Part shown: positions 7,441-16,153 of the stretch, piece by piece
How the letters are laid out: every line of letters begins with the position of its first letter
How positions within the stretch are numbered: the first letter of the stretch is position 1
From: SIG607 sp045648445
GTDB taxonomy: Bacteria; Bacillota; Clostridia; Oscillospirales; Acutalibacteraceae
Direction: 5' to 3'
Length of the DNA: 31,612 nucleotides
Assembly (NCBI GenBank): GCA_045648445.1
Contig: JAZRNY010000011.1
Span: 1-31,612 of the forward strand
The notes under the pieces: generated by a model
Databases searched by the model: none
What the model was told of the DNA's origin: nothing
What the model saw: only the letters and a program-made list of their open reading frames with translations
Position numbers and translations under genes: made by a program

Positions 7441-8102
7441 TTTTTAAGATAAGCCTCTAAGCGATAAATAGGAAATCCCAAAGAAGAAAATCGAGCCTCA
7501 TATTCTGTTACGATATTACCTTCAAAATCGCTATTGTGTAAATCCAAAGACACGTTTTTAAGAGTGAAGCCGTATTCGCTCAAGTTTTCGATAGAAAATT
7601 CAAAAAATCCTCGATTATCAGTTTTCTGGTGTATTTGTGCATCAGAAGTCATTATCTTTTCGTAAATTGATAAAAAATTAGGAGCGGTTAATCTATGAGA
7701 AGCGTATGCTTTTTTAGGAAACGGACACGAAAAATTTAAATATATACGAGAAATTGAATTTTCATCAATATATTTCGGAAGATACTCGGCGCCGCATTTC
7801 AAGAAATATACATTAGAAAGTTCACTGCATTTTTCACACGCAGTAACAATTACGTTAGAACTTTTTTCAACAGCAAGATAATTAATATCGGGGTTACGTT
7901 TTGCAATTTCATATACAAACTGACCTTTTCCGCAACCTACTTCAAGATGAACAGGATTCTCGTTTCCAAACAATTCAGCGAAATCAATGTATTCGGGATT
8001 ATTAGAAGCATTTCTATAATCTCTATCATCAGTGTATTTAATCAATAGATTATTACACGAAAGCAACTTTTCTTCTAGGTTTTTCTTTTTTCTCATTCTC
8101 AT
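7437..8102 (-). CDS. trmB: tRNA (guanine-N7)-methyltransferase
   Basis: This enzyme methylates N7 of G46 in the variable loop of tRNAs using S-adenosylmethionine. The SAM-binding motif is LEVGCGKGQFV, followed by YLAVEKS. The family signature region reads YLNFSCPFPKKAYASHRLT, where most relatives have NFSDPWPK; the usual Asp and Trp are Cys and Phe here. Downstream IHQKTDNRGFFEFS is typical. The frame is open seven codons further upstream, but TTGGAG lies eight to ten bases before the ATG at 8100-8102, which is preferred (221 residues). It follows the polysaccharide genes across a palindrome and is coupled to the radical SAM gene. Confidence 0.9.
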   Translation of the reverse strand: MRMRKKKNLEEKLLSCNNLLIKYTDDRDYRNASNNPEYIDFAELFGNENPVHLEVGCGKGQFVYEIAKRNPDINYLAVEKSSNVIVTACEKCSELSNVYFLKCGAEYLPKYIDENSISRIYLNFSCPFPKKAYASHRLTAPNFLSIYEKIMTSDAQIHQKTDNRGFFEFSIENLSEYGFTLKNVSLDLHNSDFEGNIVTEYEARFSSLGFPIYRLEAYLKK

Positions 8103-8126
8103 AATAAGCACTCCAAATTTCACCGC

Positions 8127-8156
8127 AAAATAGACAGACTATAGTCTGTCTATTTT
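8127..8156. terminator. Perfect 30-bp palindrome acting as terminator or attenuator
   Basis: Arms 8127-8140 and 8143-8156 are perfectly complementary across a central AT, with A- and T-rich ends giving a U-tract in either direction. It contains the stop codon of the GtrB-like gene and lies only about 25 bases ahead of trmB, with no room for another promoter in between. It probably ends most polysaccharide-operon transcripts and lets a fraction continue into trmB. Confidence 0.7.
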
Positions 8157-9067
8157 TTACCGTTTGTTGTTTTTGAAATAATATATTTAGGTCTACCTTT
8201 TATTTCTTCATAAATACGGGCTATATAATAACCGATTATGCCAAGGCTTATCATAATTATACTACCGATGAAAATAGTAATTATAATAACGGTTGTCATA
8301 CCCTCAAGGGCTCGTCCGATAATTTTATCAATTAATGCCCAAACACCAAAAATTGCTGAAATAATAAGCATTATTACACCAAGAAAAGTTACTATTTGCA
8401 TAGGTGCAGTTGAAAATGAAGATATATTCGATATGGCGTATTTTACAAGACCTTTAGTAGACCACTTTGACTGTCCGTCAATACGCTGTGCTACACTGTA
8501 TTCAACCGTTGCCTTTTTATAACCAACCCAATAGGAAATTGCTCTAAAAAAACCTTTTTCCGGCATTTTATTAAGAACATCAATAACTTTTCTATCAAGT
8601 AATTTAAAATCAGAAGAATTAGCCATATCGAAACCTGCCATACGACTAATAAGCGAATAAAAACACTTTGCGCCAAAACCATGGATTTTCTTCTCGTTGC
8701 CTCGCTCGTTTTTTATTCCCTCAATAATTTCATATCCTTCTTCCCACAAACGATACATTTCTATTATCTTTTCGGGAGGATGTTGAAGATCACAGTCAAT
8801 TACTACTGCGCAATCGCCGTTCGCTGCAGCAAGACCTGCAGATATAGCGGCTTCTTTACCAAAATTACGAGAAAAATGAAGACCGACAACATTACTTTCT
8901 TGATAAGAAATTTCACTTATAACTTCATATGTATCATCTTGTGAGCCATCATCAACAAATATAAACTCACACGATATATTGTTATCGCTCAGTAATGTGT
9001 TTATCGTTTTATAAGCAGGTTTAATACATTTATCCTCATTGTATGAAGGTATAATTACCGATAACAT
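8150..9067 (-). CDS. GtrB/DPM1-like polyprenyl-phosphate glycosyltransferase
   Basis: This 305-residue family 2 glycosyltransferase is of the DPM1/GtrB type, which transfers a sugar from a nucleotide donor to undecaprenyl phosphate at the inner face of the membrane. Motifs are VDDGSQDDT (38-46), the metal-binding DCDLQHPPE (91-99), a QRIDGQSKWS segment (194-203), and two C-terminal membrane helices (about 224-246 and 259-282). All are typical of GtrB. A GtrA-type flippase is the first gene of the same operon (27720-28103) and a GtrII-like transferase lies at 23344, so the three could add a side-branch sugar. The sugar is unknown. The stop codon lies inside a palindromic terminator. Confidence 0.88.
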   Translation of the reverse strand: MLSVIIPSYNEDKCIKPAYKTINTLLSDNNISCEFIFVDDGSQDDTYEVISEISYQESNVVGLHFSRNFGKEAAISAGLAAANGDCAVVIDCDLQHPPEKIIEMYRLWEEGYEIIEGIKNERGNEKKIHGFGAKCFYSLISRMAGFDMANSSDFKLLDRKVIDVLNKMPEKGFFRAISYWVGYKKATVEYSVAQRIDGQSKWSTKGLVKYAISNISSFSTAPMQIVTFLGVIMLIISAIFGVWALIDKIIGRALEGMTTVIIITIFIGSIIMISLGIIGYYIARIYEEIKGRPKYIISKTTNGKK

Positions 9068-9080
9068 TTAAAATCCCCTT

Positions 9081-10445
9081 TTATCTATTAAATACGTTTT
9101 CAAATCGAGCAACAGGCATAGGATAATAAAAATAATATCCCTGCAGAATATCACAACCTGCTTCAATAACAATATTTTTGTGTTCTTCCGTTTCGATGCC
9201 CTCGCACAAAGTTTTAAAGCCTAATTCATGTGCCGTTCTTATGATATTTTTAAGTATAGCAATTCCCGTCGTATTATTTGCATTTTGAGTAATTGCTTTA
9301 TCAATTTTTACTATATCAATATCAAAATCTGCCAAGTCACCAAAATTAGTATATCCTTTGCCAAAATCATCAAGTAAGATTAATATGCCTTTTTGTTTTA
9401 ATTTTGTTAAGTTATTAATCAAAGTATTCTTTTCAAAGTCACTTAAACTTTTGTCTTCAAGGATTTCGATAGCAATAGAAGAAAAATCAATACCATATTT
9501 ATTTACAATTTCAATTACCGTATCTGCCATTTTTTCATCACACAAGGTATAACGCGAAAAATTAATGGTGTAAAAATAGTTCATCCGATTTTCTTTATCG
9601 TTAGCAATCCACTTGCAATTCTTTTCAAATATATAGTAATCGAATTTTTGATTTAATCCAACATTATTTACTGCAGATAAAAACATACGCGGAGACAAAA
9701 TTCCTTCTGTAGATGAATTAAGACGAGAAAGCACTTCAGCGCCAATAATTTTTTCGGTTTTTGCTTCTATAACAGGTTGATATTCAAGAAAAAATCTATT
9801 ATTATCTATTTCATTTTCTATATTATTTTCAATTTTTAATTTTCTTTCAAACTCTTTTCCGTTAGTACTGTCCCACTTACAGTAAACTACCTTTTGGTCT
9901 ACTGCAATGCTTAAGGCCTGTTTAGTTCTTGAAAGCGCAGTTTTGAAAGACACTTCAGAAGAACTTGTTATATGATATCCAAAATTAGCATAAGCGACAT
10001 TAACAGCATCGTTTTTTTGAAAAACATCATTAATAACAGCATAGCATTTTTCAATATTCAAAGCCGCTTCGTCTGCAGAATAATCCGACAAAACCACAAA
10101 ACTTTCTTTACCGTAAACTGAAATTTCATTGTTTTCATCTGACGCTAATTGTACGAATAAAATTTGCTTAATTTGGTCGTATATTCTGTTTGCTTTAGAT
10201 TCTGAATAAAGCCTTTTCATATTTTCAAGCGAAAGCGATATGTAAATAAGACAACGGTTTTTACGCATTTGCCCCGCTTTTTCAAAATCGTTTTGTATTT
10301 TAGCAATACCGCAAAAACTCTTTTTTGCAGTACCTTTTATCGTTCTTGCCGATTTCATTGTAAAAAATAAACCGATTATACCCATCAATAAAAAAATCAA
10401 AACAAGTATAGTTATAATCACATAAGGATATTCAAAAAATTGCAT
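9081..10445 (-). CDS. Membrane-anchored degenerate GGDEF plus EAL cyclic-di-GMP phosphodiesterase
   Basis: One N-terminal membrane helix (about 8-30) precedes a GGDEF-like domain (about 60-190) in which the signature is GKESF (112-116), so diguanylate cyclase activity is unlikely. The EAL domain (about 205-450) keeps the catalytic set: E237 in EVLSR, N295 in INFS, E327, D359-D360 in LDDFGKGY, K380, E415 in CEGIE and Q435 in LQGYYF. It is therefore predicted to hydrolyse cyclic-di-GMP, with the degenerate domain perhaps regulatory. It lies inside the polysaccharide operon, 13 bp from both neighbours, with a TTGGAG ribosome site. This suggests local control of polysaccharide output. Confidence 0.9.
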   Translation of the reverse strand: MQFFEYPYVIITILVLIFLLMGIIGLFFTMKSARTIKGTAKKSFCGIAKIQNDFEKAGQMRKNRCLIYISLSLENMKRLYSESKANRIYDQIKQILFVQLASDENNEISVYGKESFVVLSDYSADEAALNIEKCYAVINDVFQKNDAVNVAYANFGYHITSSSEVSFKTALSRTKQALSIAVDQKVVYCKWDSTNGKEFERKLKIENNIENEIDNNRFFLEYQPVIEAKTEKIIGAEVLSRLNSSTEGILSPRMFLSAVNNVGLNQKFDYYIFEKNCKWIANDKENRMNYFYTINFSRYTLCDEKMADTVIEIVNKYGIDFSSIAIEILEDKSLSDFEKNTLINNLTKLKQKGILILLDDFGKGYTNFGDLADFDIDIVKIDKAITQNANNTTGIAILKNIIRTAHELGFKTLCEGIETEEHKNIVIEAGCDILQGYYFYYPMPVARFENVFNR

Positions 10446-10458
10446 TATTTAACTCCAA

Positions 10459-11526
10459 TTATATTTTTTTAAAAATAGGAAACTCTTTAGTGCCGGCAGT
10501 TTGCTTTAGACCCAAAAATTCAGCCACTGAAATACATTTATTAATGTCATTTTTAGCAGATTTTTTTCTTCTGAATATTTCTTTTATCAAAAAGAAAGGA
10601 TTAAAACAAAACATACCTTTCAATAGGTGCGTTTTAGAAATGCCGCGTCTTTTATATTCAGATAACACTTCAAAAAGTGCGTAATTAATTGATGATTTTC
10701 CAATTTTCTTATAGGAAACCTTTTTAAGCCATTTTGCGTATTTAATAAACTCATTAATATCTCTGTTTTCCCTAAAATAAATACCACATATATAAAAATT
10801 CTGCATTTCTTCATTCATACAGGAAATCAATGATGAATAATAAATGTTTTGTATTTTTAATACCTCAGTATGTTGCTTATTAATGGTAGTGCTTGTTATT
10901 TGTTTATCGTGCAACCTATAAATCAATAAACATTCAGGGAGAATTTCTATTTTCTCGTTATTTACAACTAGTCGAGTCCACAATTCAAGATCTTCAGTAC
11001 AGGTTAACGTTGTATCATAATTATATTTTTTAAAAACTTCTGATTTAGCAATAACACCCGGATGAAGTATGGGATTAGCAACCAATAACATAGATTTTAT
11101 AGAATCATTATCACATCTGCCTCCGCAACCGCCTGAAGCATAAACACCGTTTTTAAGGGTCATAAATCTGCATGATGATAATGATACGTCAGCGTGTGCT
11201 TCCATAAATTCATATTGTTTTTCGAATCTGTTTGGCAAACAAATATCATCTGCATCCATTCGAGCTATATACTTTCCGTTGCATAAAGAAATCGCTTTAT
11301 TAAGAGAAGTGGGAAGTTTTAAGTTTACTTCATTAGAAACCACTTTTATTCTATTATCTTTACTGGCAAAATTATTAAGAATTTCGATAGTACTATCGGT
11401 TGAGCAATCATTTATTACAATCAGTTCCCAGTTTTCGAATGTTTGATTAATAACACTTTGTATTGCTTCCGAAAGATAGGTTTCGCCGTTATAAACACTC
11501 ATAATAACCGAAATATCCGGTTTCAT
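10459..11526 (-). CDS. Family 2 glycosyltransferase
   Basis: The N-terminal GT-A fold of this 355-residue protein contains ISVIMSVYNGETYL, VINDCSTDST (about 37-46) and the metal- and donor-binding ARMDADDICLPNRF. A TEDLELWTRL segment near residue 180 is the usual acceptor-side ED motif. The C-terminal third is basic and has no clear membrane helix, so it is probably a peripheral cytoplasmic enzyme that extends the lipid-linked repeat unit. It overlaps the preceding glycosyltransferase gene by 4 bp (ATGA). Donor sugar and linkage cannot be read from the sequence. Confidence 0.88.
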   Translation of the reverse strand: MKPDISVIMSVYNGETYLSEAIQSVINQTFENWELIVINDCSTDSTIEILNNFASKDNRIKVVSNEVNLKLPTSLNKAISLCNGKYIARMDADDICLPNRFEKQYEFMEAHADVSLSSCRFMTLKNGVYASGGCGGRCDNDSIKSMLLVANPILHPGVIAKSEVFKKYNYDTTLTCTEDLELWTRLVVNNEKIEILPECLLIYRLHDKQITSTTINKQHTEVLKIQNIYYSSLISCMNEEMQNFYICGIYFRENRDINEFIKYAKWLKKVSYKKIGKSSINYALFEVLSEYKRRGISKTHLLKGMFCFNPFFLIKEIFRRKKSAKNDINKCISVAEFLGLKQTAGTKEFPIFKKI

Positions 11527-12548
11527 AAATTTATCCCCTTTTTTAATAAATTTTTAAATGTTTTGCAAGTTTTAAGAAAAAAGTAAGCAATATTATAACA
11601 ATGACACTTCATAAGCGCTATTGATATTTTACTTTTGGGTGATATTTTGCCGAATTTTGCATTTTTAATACAATCCTTATGAATAGAATTATAAATGTTC
11701 TTTTTAATAATTTTTACACTTTTTAAATTATTACCCTCGGCCGCTGATGCCAATATAGTAAAACACATAAAACAAGAATATCGATATAGTTGTTCATCAA
11801 AATCCAAAATTTTCGACTTATGTTTATTTATTTCTTTTATTACGTCTTCAATAAGAAAAATTTGCCTAGTATTAAATTCTTTCGACAAAGAACTATTTCT
11901 CACACTATAAAAATAAGTTATTTTTTTACTAATGAATATACTGTTAGCATTAATAGTACACGGAAGCGAACAACAAAGATCTTCACCCAGCGATATTTTT
12001 TCACTAACATCTAATTGATATGGTAGAAGCAATTCTCTTTTAACAACTTTGCCCGATAAATAATATGAAGTGTGTTCCATATTTTTATCCATCAAAATTT
12101 TAGGCATTACATATTTTTCAATATCTTGTCGTGAATAAAAACCTTCCTCTAAACAATCGTCTGTAACGTTTATAGTGCGACCGTTTTTAACCCAATTATA
12201 TGCAAAGGTTACAATATCGCATTTAGTTTCTATAATTTTGTTATAAGCATATTCCAAAGTATCAATTTCAATAAAATCGTCGGAATCAAGGTTATAAACA
12301 TATTCGCCTTCTGCCACTTTAATTCCCGCACGTCTGGCGCTGGCCAATCCGCCGTTTTCTTTGTGAACGACTTTTACTCTATTATCAGTTTTGGCATAAT
12401 CATCACAAATCTGAGGGCATTTGTCAGGCGAACCATCATCAACAAGAATTAGTTCAAAATCGTCAAAAGTTTGATTTAATACACTTTTTATACAATCATG
12501 AAGATAATCTTCAACTTTGTACACCGGTACGATTACAGAAAAAAACAT
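11523..12548 (-). CDS. Family 2 glycosyltransferase
   Basis: This cytoplasmic GT-A fold enzyme of 341 residues carries FFSVIVPVYKVEDYL, LVDDGSPDKCP (about 36-46) and the DxD-type NLDSDDFIE. An LGEDLCC element lies near residue 187. The C-terminal part is lysine-rich and lacks defined motifs. It has a GGTGATAAA ribosome site 8 bp after the upstream family 2 gene and is coupled to the next one. The N-terminal 110 residues are closely similar to those of the enzyme at 12557-13624, suggesting an old duplication. Its role is one transfer step in repeat-unit assembly; specificity is unknown. Confidence 0.88.
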   Translation of the reverse strand: MFFSVIVPVYKVEDYLHDCIKSVLNQTFDDFELILVDDGSPDKCPQICDDYAKTDNRVKVVHKENGGLASARRAGIKVAEGEYVYNLDSDDFIEIDTLEYAYNKIIETKCDIVTFAYNWVKNGRTINVTDDCLEEGFYSRQDIEKYVMPKILMDKNMEHTSYYLSGKVVKRELLLPYQLDVSEKISLGEDLCCSLPCTINANSIFISKKITYFYSVRNSSLSKEFNTRQIFLIEDVIKEINKHKSKILDFDEQLYRYSCFMCFTILASAAEGNNLKSVKIIKKNIYNSIHKDCIKNAKFGKISPKSKISIALMKCHCYNIAYFFLKTCKTFKNLLKKGINL

Positions 12549-12556
12549 TTTATCAC

Positions 12557-13624
12557 CTATTTGTTTCTAATTCCAACTAGTACTTTCAAAAGGAAGTAAA
12601 ACCTATACTTAATGCAATATGCAAAAAATCTTTGTTTAAAATTAAGCGTATTTATAGGATATTCTTTAAACACGTTAACTGTAAGAGGGTGATTACATAC
12701 ATTTGAAAGTCTTTTCTTTAAATACGAAAAGCGCTGATTATTTTCGGTAGCGTTAATAATTTCCTGTGAGCAAATTACTCTGCACATTGCCTGCCAAAAT
12801 CTGTTTATATACATTTGATATTCATTAGGCAAAATATTTTTTCTAAATCTCTTTTCAACCTCATTAACAAAGACAAGACTTTTTTCAAATCTATCTTTCT
12901 TAAAAGATTTCGAAATTGATTGACCGTTTCTGCAATAATTATAAAACGCGCCTTTTATACCTGTAGCCATATTTATACAAGAAATATAATCAACCATAAA
13001 CAATGCATCTTCCGAAAGCATTTCCCTTTCAGATACAAAAAACAAATTATTATTTTCTATTACTTCTCTTTTGAATAAATTTTTCCAAATACTCATTCCG
13101 TATTTACTATCATCTATATCATTAGGTAATGAACCAATAATACCCATACGTAATTCTTTTAATTGGTCAAAGGTTTCAAAATGCGTATCGTTTTCAAAGT
13201 AAGATTTAATAATACAATCACCTTGTTGACTAAACATATTGCCATCCACATATTTAACCCCAGACAAAACAAGGTCAGAATTGTACTTTTCCGCTGTATT
13301 ATAAAGTACTTCAAACATTTCCGGATCTACAAAATCATCCGAATCAACGAAACCTATATATTTGCCTTTTGCAACCTTTAAAGCAGCATTTCTAGCCATA
13401 CCGGCTCCTTCGTTTTCCTTGGTAATTACCTTTATACGCCCATCTTCTTTTGAGGCATTTTGGCATATTAAAAGAGAACTATCGGTTGAAGAATCGTCAA
13501 CAAGTATAATTTCTATATCTTTAAGAGATTGCGCTTTTAAAGAATTTACACATCTTTCAATATATTTTTCAACATTATACACCGGTATAATGATACTTAC
13601 CTTGGGCTGCAACAATTTTTTCAC
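12557..13624 (-). CDS. Family 2 glycosyltransferase
   Basis: This 355-residue GT-A enzyme carries VSIIIPVYNVEKYI, LVDDSSTDSS and YIGFVDSDDFVDPEMF motifs, plus the SEDALFM acceptor element near residue 205. It assembles part of the polysaccharide repeat unit. The frame as listed begins at a GTG that overlaps the upstream stop (GTGA). That GTG is part of the GAGGTGA ribosome site, so a TTG three or four codons later (13613-13615 or 13610-13612) may be the real start. No membrane segments are evident. Confidence 0.86.
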   Translation of the reverse strand: MKKLLQPKVSIIIPVYNVEKYIERCVNSLKAQSLKDIEIILVDDSSTDSSLLICQNASKEDGRIKVITKENEGAGMARNAALKVAKGKYIGFVDSDDFVDPEMFEVLYNTAEKYNSDLVLSGVKYVDGNMFSQQGDCIIKSYFENDTHFETFDQLKELRMGIIGSLPNDIDDSKYGMSIWKNLFKREVIENNNLFFVSEREMLSEDALFMVDYISCINMATGIKGAFYNYCRNGQSISKSFKKDRFEKSLVFVNEVEKRFRKNILPNEYQMYINRFWQAMCRVICSQEIINATENNQRFSYLKKRLSNVCNHPLTVNVFKEYPINTLNFKQRFFAYCIKYRFYFLLKVLVGIRNK

Positions 13625-14826
13625 CTCGAAATCAATTTATTATATTCTTCCAATAAAATATTACAATAGTTTTCAATACTTAAAATATTATCTTTTTGTT
13701 TTTTACAATTTTGTAAAAGACTGTTATAATAGTCGGTATTTTCAATTGTCATTTTGATTTTATCGGCAATACCTTCAGGTGTAGGTTCATTAACCAAAGT
13801 TCCGGTAACACCATCTTCAACAAGTTCTGCCATACCTCCGCTATTCATAGTAACAACCGGAACACCCAAAGAATGAGCCTCGAGTATAGAAAGTGGGCAA
13901 TTTTCAAAACATACTGATGGTAATAACAAAAGTTTGGCCTGTCCCATAAGTTTCACAAGTTCTTCCCCTGTAATAAAACCAATTAGTTTAACATTGTCTA
14001 TATCTTTAAGTAAATCAGCATCAGGACCATTTCCTGCTATTATAAAGTTATAATTAGGCAATAATTTTGCAGTATTTGCAATATTTTCTATTCCTTTTTC
14101 CTTAGAAAGTCTTCCTACATACAAAATGTAGTCTTGCGTTGCGTATGTATTTGTAAATTTCTCTTTATTGATAAAGTTATGTATTGTTTTTGTTTTTCCT
14201 AAATAAAAACTTTTTGACGATAACAGTTTATTTTCCAAAAAATTACTTGGACAAACAAATAAGTCTACTTTTTTATAAGTTTTTAAAAATGAGTAAAATT
14301 TAGCCTCAATAACGCCTAAAATACTCTTAACTTTTGAAGAATGAATACATTTATTTTTAATACAGTTACTTAAACGACCATTAAGACATTTTTCACAAGA
14401 TTCGTTTTTTTCAAAATTATATAAAAGATGATTAGGACATATCATTTGATAATCGTGCACCGTTTGTACAAGCGGTATCCCCTTCTTTTTAACACCGTAA
14501 ATTATAGAAGGAGTTAGCTGAAAATTAATATTGTTCATATGAACAATATCGGGTTCAAAATCATCAATTACTTTCATAATTTTTCTTTTTGCTTCAAAGG
14601 AAAAAATAATTTTAAAAGGATATAAAAATCTACTTAATCCAGTCGAATGGAAATCCATATTTTGAGTGTATAAATCAGCAACGTTACCAACGGTGTTTTT
14701 TTCATCATACATACCAAAATATTCAACTTCATGACCAATTTTTTTCAGCTGCTCTCCAAGATAAAGCATATAACTTTCGCTACCGCCTCTTGGATATAAA
14801 AATTTATTAACCATTAAAATTCTCAT
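13621..14826 (-). CDS. Family 4 glycosyltransferase with Cys-rich insert
   Basis: This 401-residue GT-B fold retaining glycosyltransferase has an N-terminal KFLYPRGGSESYM donor/acceptor loop, QTVHDYQMICPNHLLY near residue 130, then a cysteine-rich insert with at least five Cys (CEKC and NCIKNKC). The C-terminal domain carries LYVGRLSKEKGIENI, IAGNGPD and the family EX7E motif ENCPLSILE. The Cys insert is known in a subset of family 4 enzymes and may bind a structural metal. The start overlaps the polymerase gene stop by 4 bp. It is a cytoplasmic step of repeat-unit synthesis; the sugar is unknown. Confidence 0.9.
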   Translation of the reverse strand: MRILMVNKFLYPRGGSESYMLYLGEQLKKIGHEVEYFGMYDEKNTVGNVADLYTQNMDFHSTGLSRFLYPFKIIFSFEAKRKIMKVIDDFEPDIVHMNNINFQLTPSIIYGVKKKGIPLVQTVHDYQMICPNHLLYNFEKNESCEKCLNGRLSNCIKNKCIHSSKVKSILGVIEAKFYSFLKTYKKVDLFVCPSNFLENKLLSSKSFYLGKTKTIHNFINKEKFTNTYATQDYILYVGRLSKEKGIENIANTAKLLPNYNFIIAGNGPDADLLKDIDNVKLIGFITGEELVKLMGQAKLLLLPSVCFENCPLSILEAHSLGVPVVTMNSGGMAELVEDGVTGTLVNEPTPEGIADKIKMTIENTDYYNSLLQNCKKQKDNILSIENYCNILLEEYNKLISR

Positions 14827-16127
14827 AAATAAGCATCCTTTTTATCGCTCAAATTCAGTGTTGACACATGCCCAAACATTTTGTGCTCTTTTAAACGAAC
14901 ATTCTCTTCATATCCATCGCCCATCATAAGTATTGCCAATACGCCCGTTAAAAGCGGATAGTTCATTGTATTATCGGTAGAAGATACGATAATTAAGTAT
15001 ACAGTAAGCATAAAGGTTATAATAGCATTTTCAACGTTGCCTTTTCTACCAAAATAGCATACTCTGACCAAAGTCATAGAAATAAGCCATACAATATAAC
15101 CCCAAAAGCCTAAATCTATAAAGTGCTGCAAAAAATCATTATGTACAGAGGCAACTCCGACATTCATAAAAGTGTTTAACTGATAGGTCAAAAAACCAAT
15201 ACCATTACCCAAAAAGTCGGGACTGAATTCATAAAATTCATCAACCGCATCATAGATTTCAACACGTCCGCTGGTTTCTACGCCAGCTTCTTCTAAAAGT
15301 GCGAAAGCACCCATTTTGATTAAAGCGATATATCCAATCAGGATAAAAATTACCAAAACAGAAAATAAAATCACCAAATTTTGTGCTGTTTTTTTATTAT
15401 ACTTTGAAATAAATTTCAAAAGATAACCGAATGCTAATGCAACCACGATTGCGATTATAGCAATTCTTTTAAATGCAGATAAAAAGCAAAACAAACACAA
15501 AGAAAGCAAAACGAAATACATAACCTTTTTCTTGGGTTTATAAAGCATATATATCAAATAAGCGCCCAAGCAAAATGCTAGTTCATGAATTTCGGCTTGA
15601 ACAATAATTTCGCCTGTCACACCCGCAAAGGTGGTTATAAGAGTGATAAATTCAGACAAATAATTACCTAATCCGTTTTGCGCAATAACGGTAATTATCA
15701 TTAAAATATTTGCAATTAAAATAGCGATCAAGTTGTACCATATACCCTTTTTTCCAAATATATAAAGCAATGCACCTGAGCCTAAGGCAAAGGATAGCAT
15801 ATTAGCATATATAAATGAACTTGATAGACCTCTCGAAATTACTCCAACATCTACCGTTTCGACAAACCAGATAAACAAAGATACAACCGTAGTTACAAGC
15901 AAAGGTATACTGTAAACAACAGCATCTTTAAAGGAAGTAAAACCTCTTGCAATATTTGGTTTAAACATAAACACAAGTACTGCGGAAAAGAATAAAACAA
16001 GTGTGAAAACGTGTCGGTATGTAACGTGAAGTCCCACGTCAATATACTCATTAAGAAAATAATACATCATTACAGCAACCACTATAAAATATATCGTTTT
16101 TGCTTTTTCAAGTATTTTACTTTCCAC
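14823..16127 (-). CDS. O-antigen polymerase/ligase-like membrane protein (Wzy type)
   Basis: This 434-residue, very hydrophobic protein has about eleven predicted membrane helices. A large loop in the second half contains the segment EFSPDFLGNGIGFL followed by VASVHNDFLQHFIDLGF. That GNG...HNDFLQ pattern is characteristic of O-antigen ligase/polymerase (Wzy_C) proteins. It would join lipid-linked repeat units on the outer face of the membrane. The start is GTG (16125-16127) preceded by GAGGAGGG. It sits next to the Wzz-like gene that would set chain length, as is usual for Wzy genes. Ligase versus polymerase cannot be separated by sequence, but polymerase suits the context. Confidence 0.85.
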   Translation of the reverse strand: MESKILEKAKTIYFIVVAVMMYYFLNEYIDVGLHVTYRHVFTLVLFFSAVLVFMFKPNIARGFTSFKDAVVYSIPLLVTTVVSLFIWFVETVDVGVISRGLSSSFIYANMLSFALGSGALLYIFGKKGIWYNLIAILIANILMIITVIAQNGLGNYLSEFITLITTFAGVTGEIIVQAEIHELAFCLGAYLIYMLYKPKKKVMYFVLLSLCLFCFLSAFKRIAIIAIVVALAFGYLLKFISKYNKKTAQNLVILFSVLVIFILIGYIALIKMGAFALLEEAGVETSGRVEIYDAVDEFYEFSPDFLGNGIGFLTYQLNTFMNVGVASVHNDFLQHFIDLGFWGYIVWLISMTLVRVCYFGRKGNVENAIITFMLTVYLIIVSSTDNTMNYPLLTGVLAILMMGDGYEENVRLKEHKMFGHVSTLNLSDKKDAYL

Positions 16128-16153
16128 GTTTTCCCTCCTCTTGTTTATTTACA

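Noticed and set aside
13362..13757. Plus-strand open frame of 131 codons
   Set aside because: It is antisense to two glycosyltransferase genes with full motifs; no ribosome site or domain.
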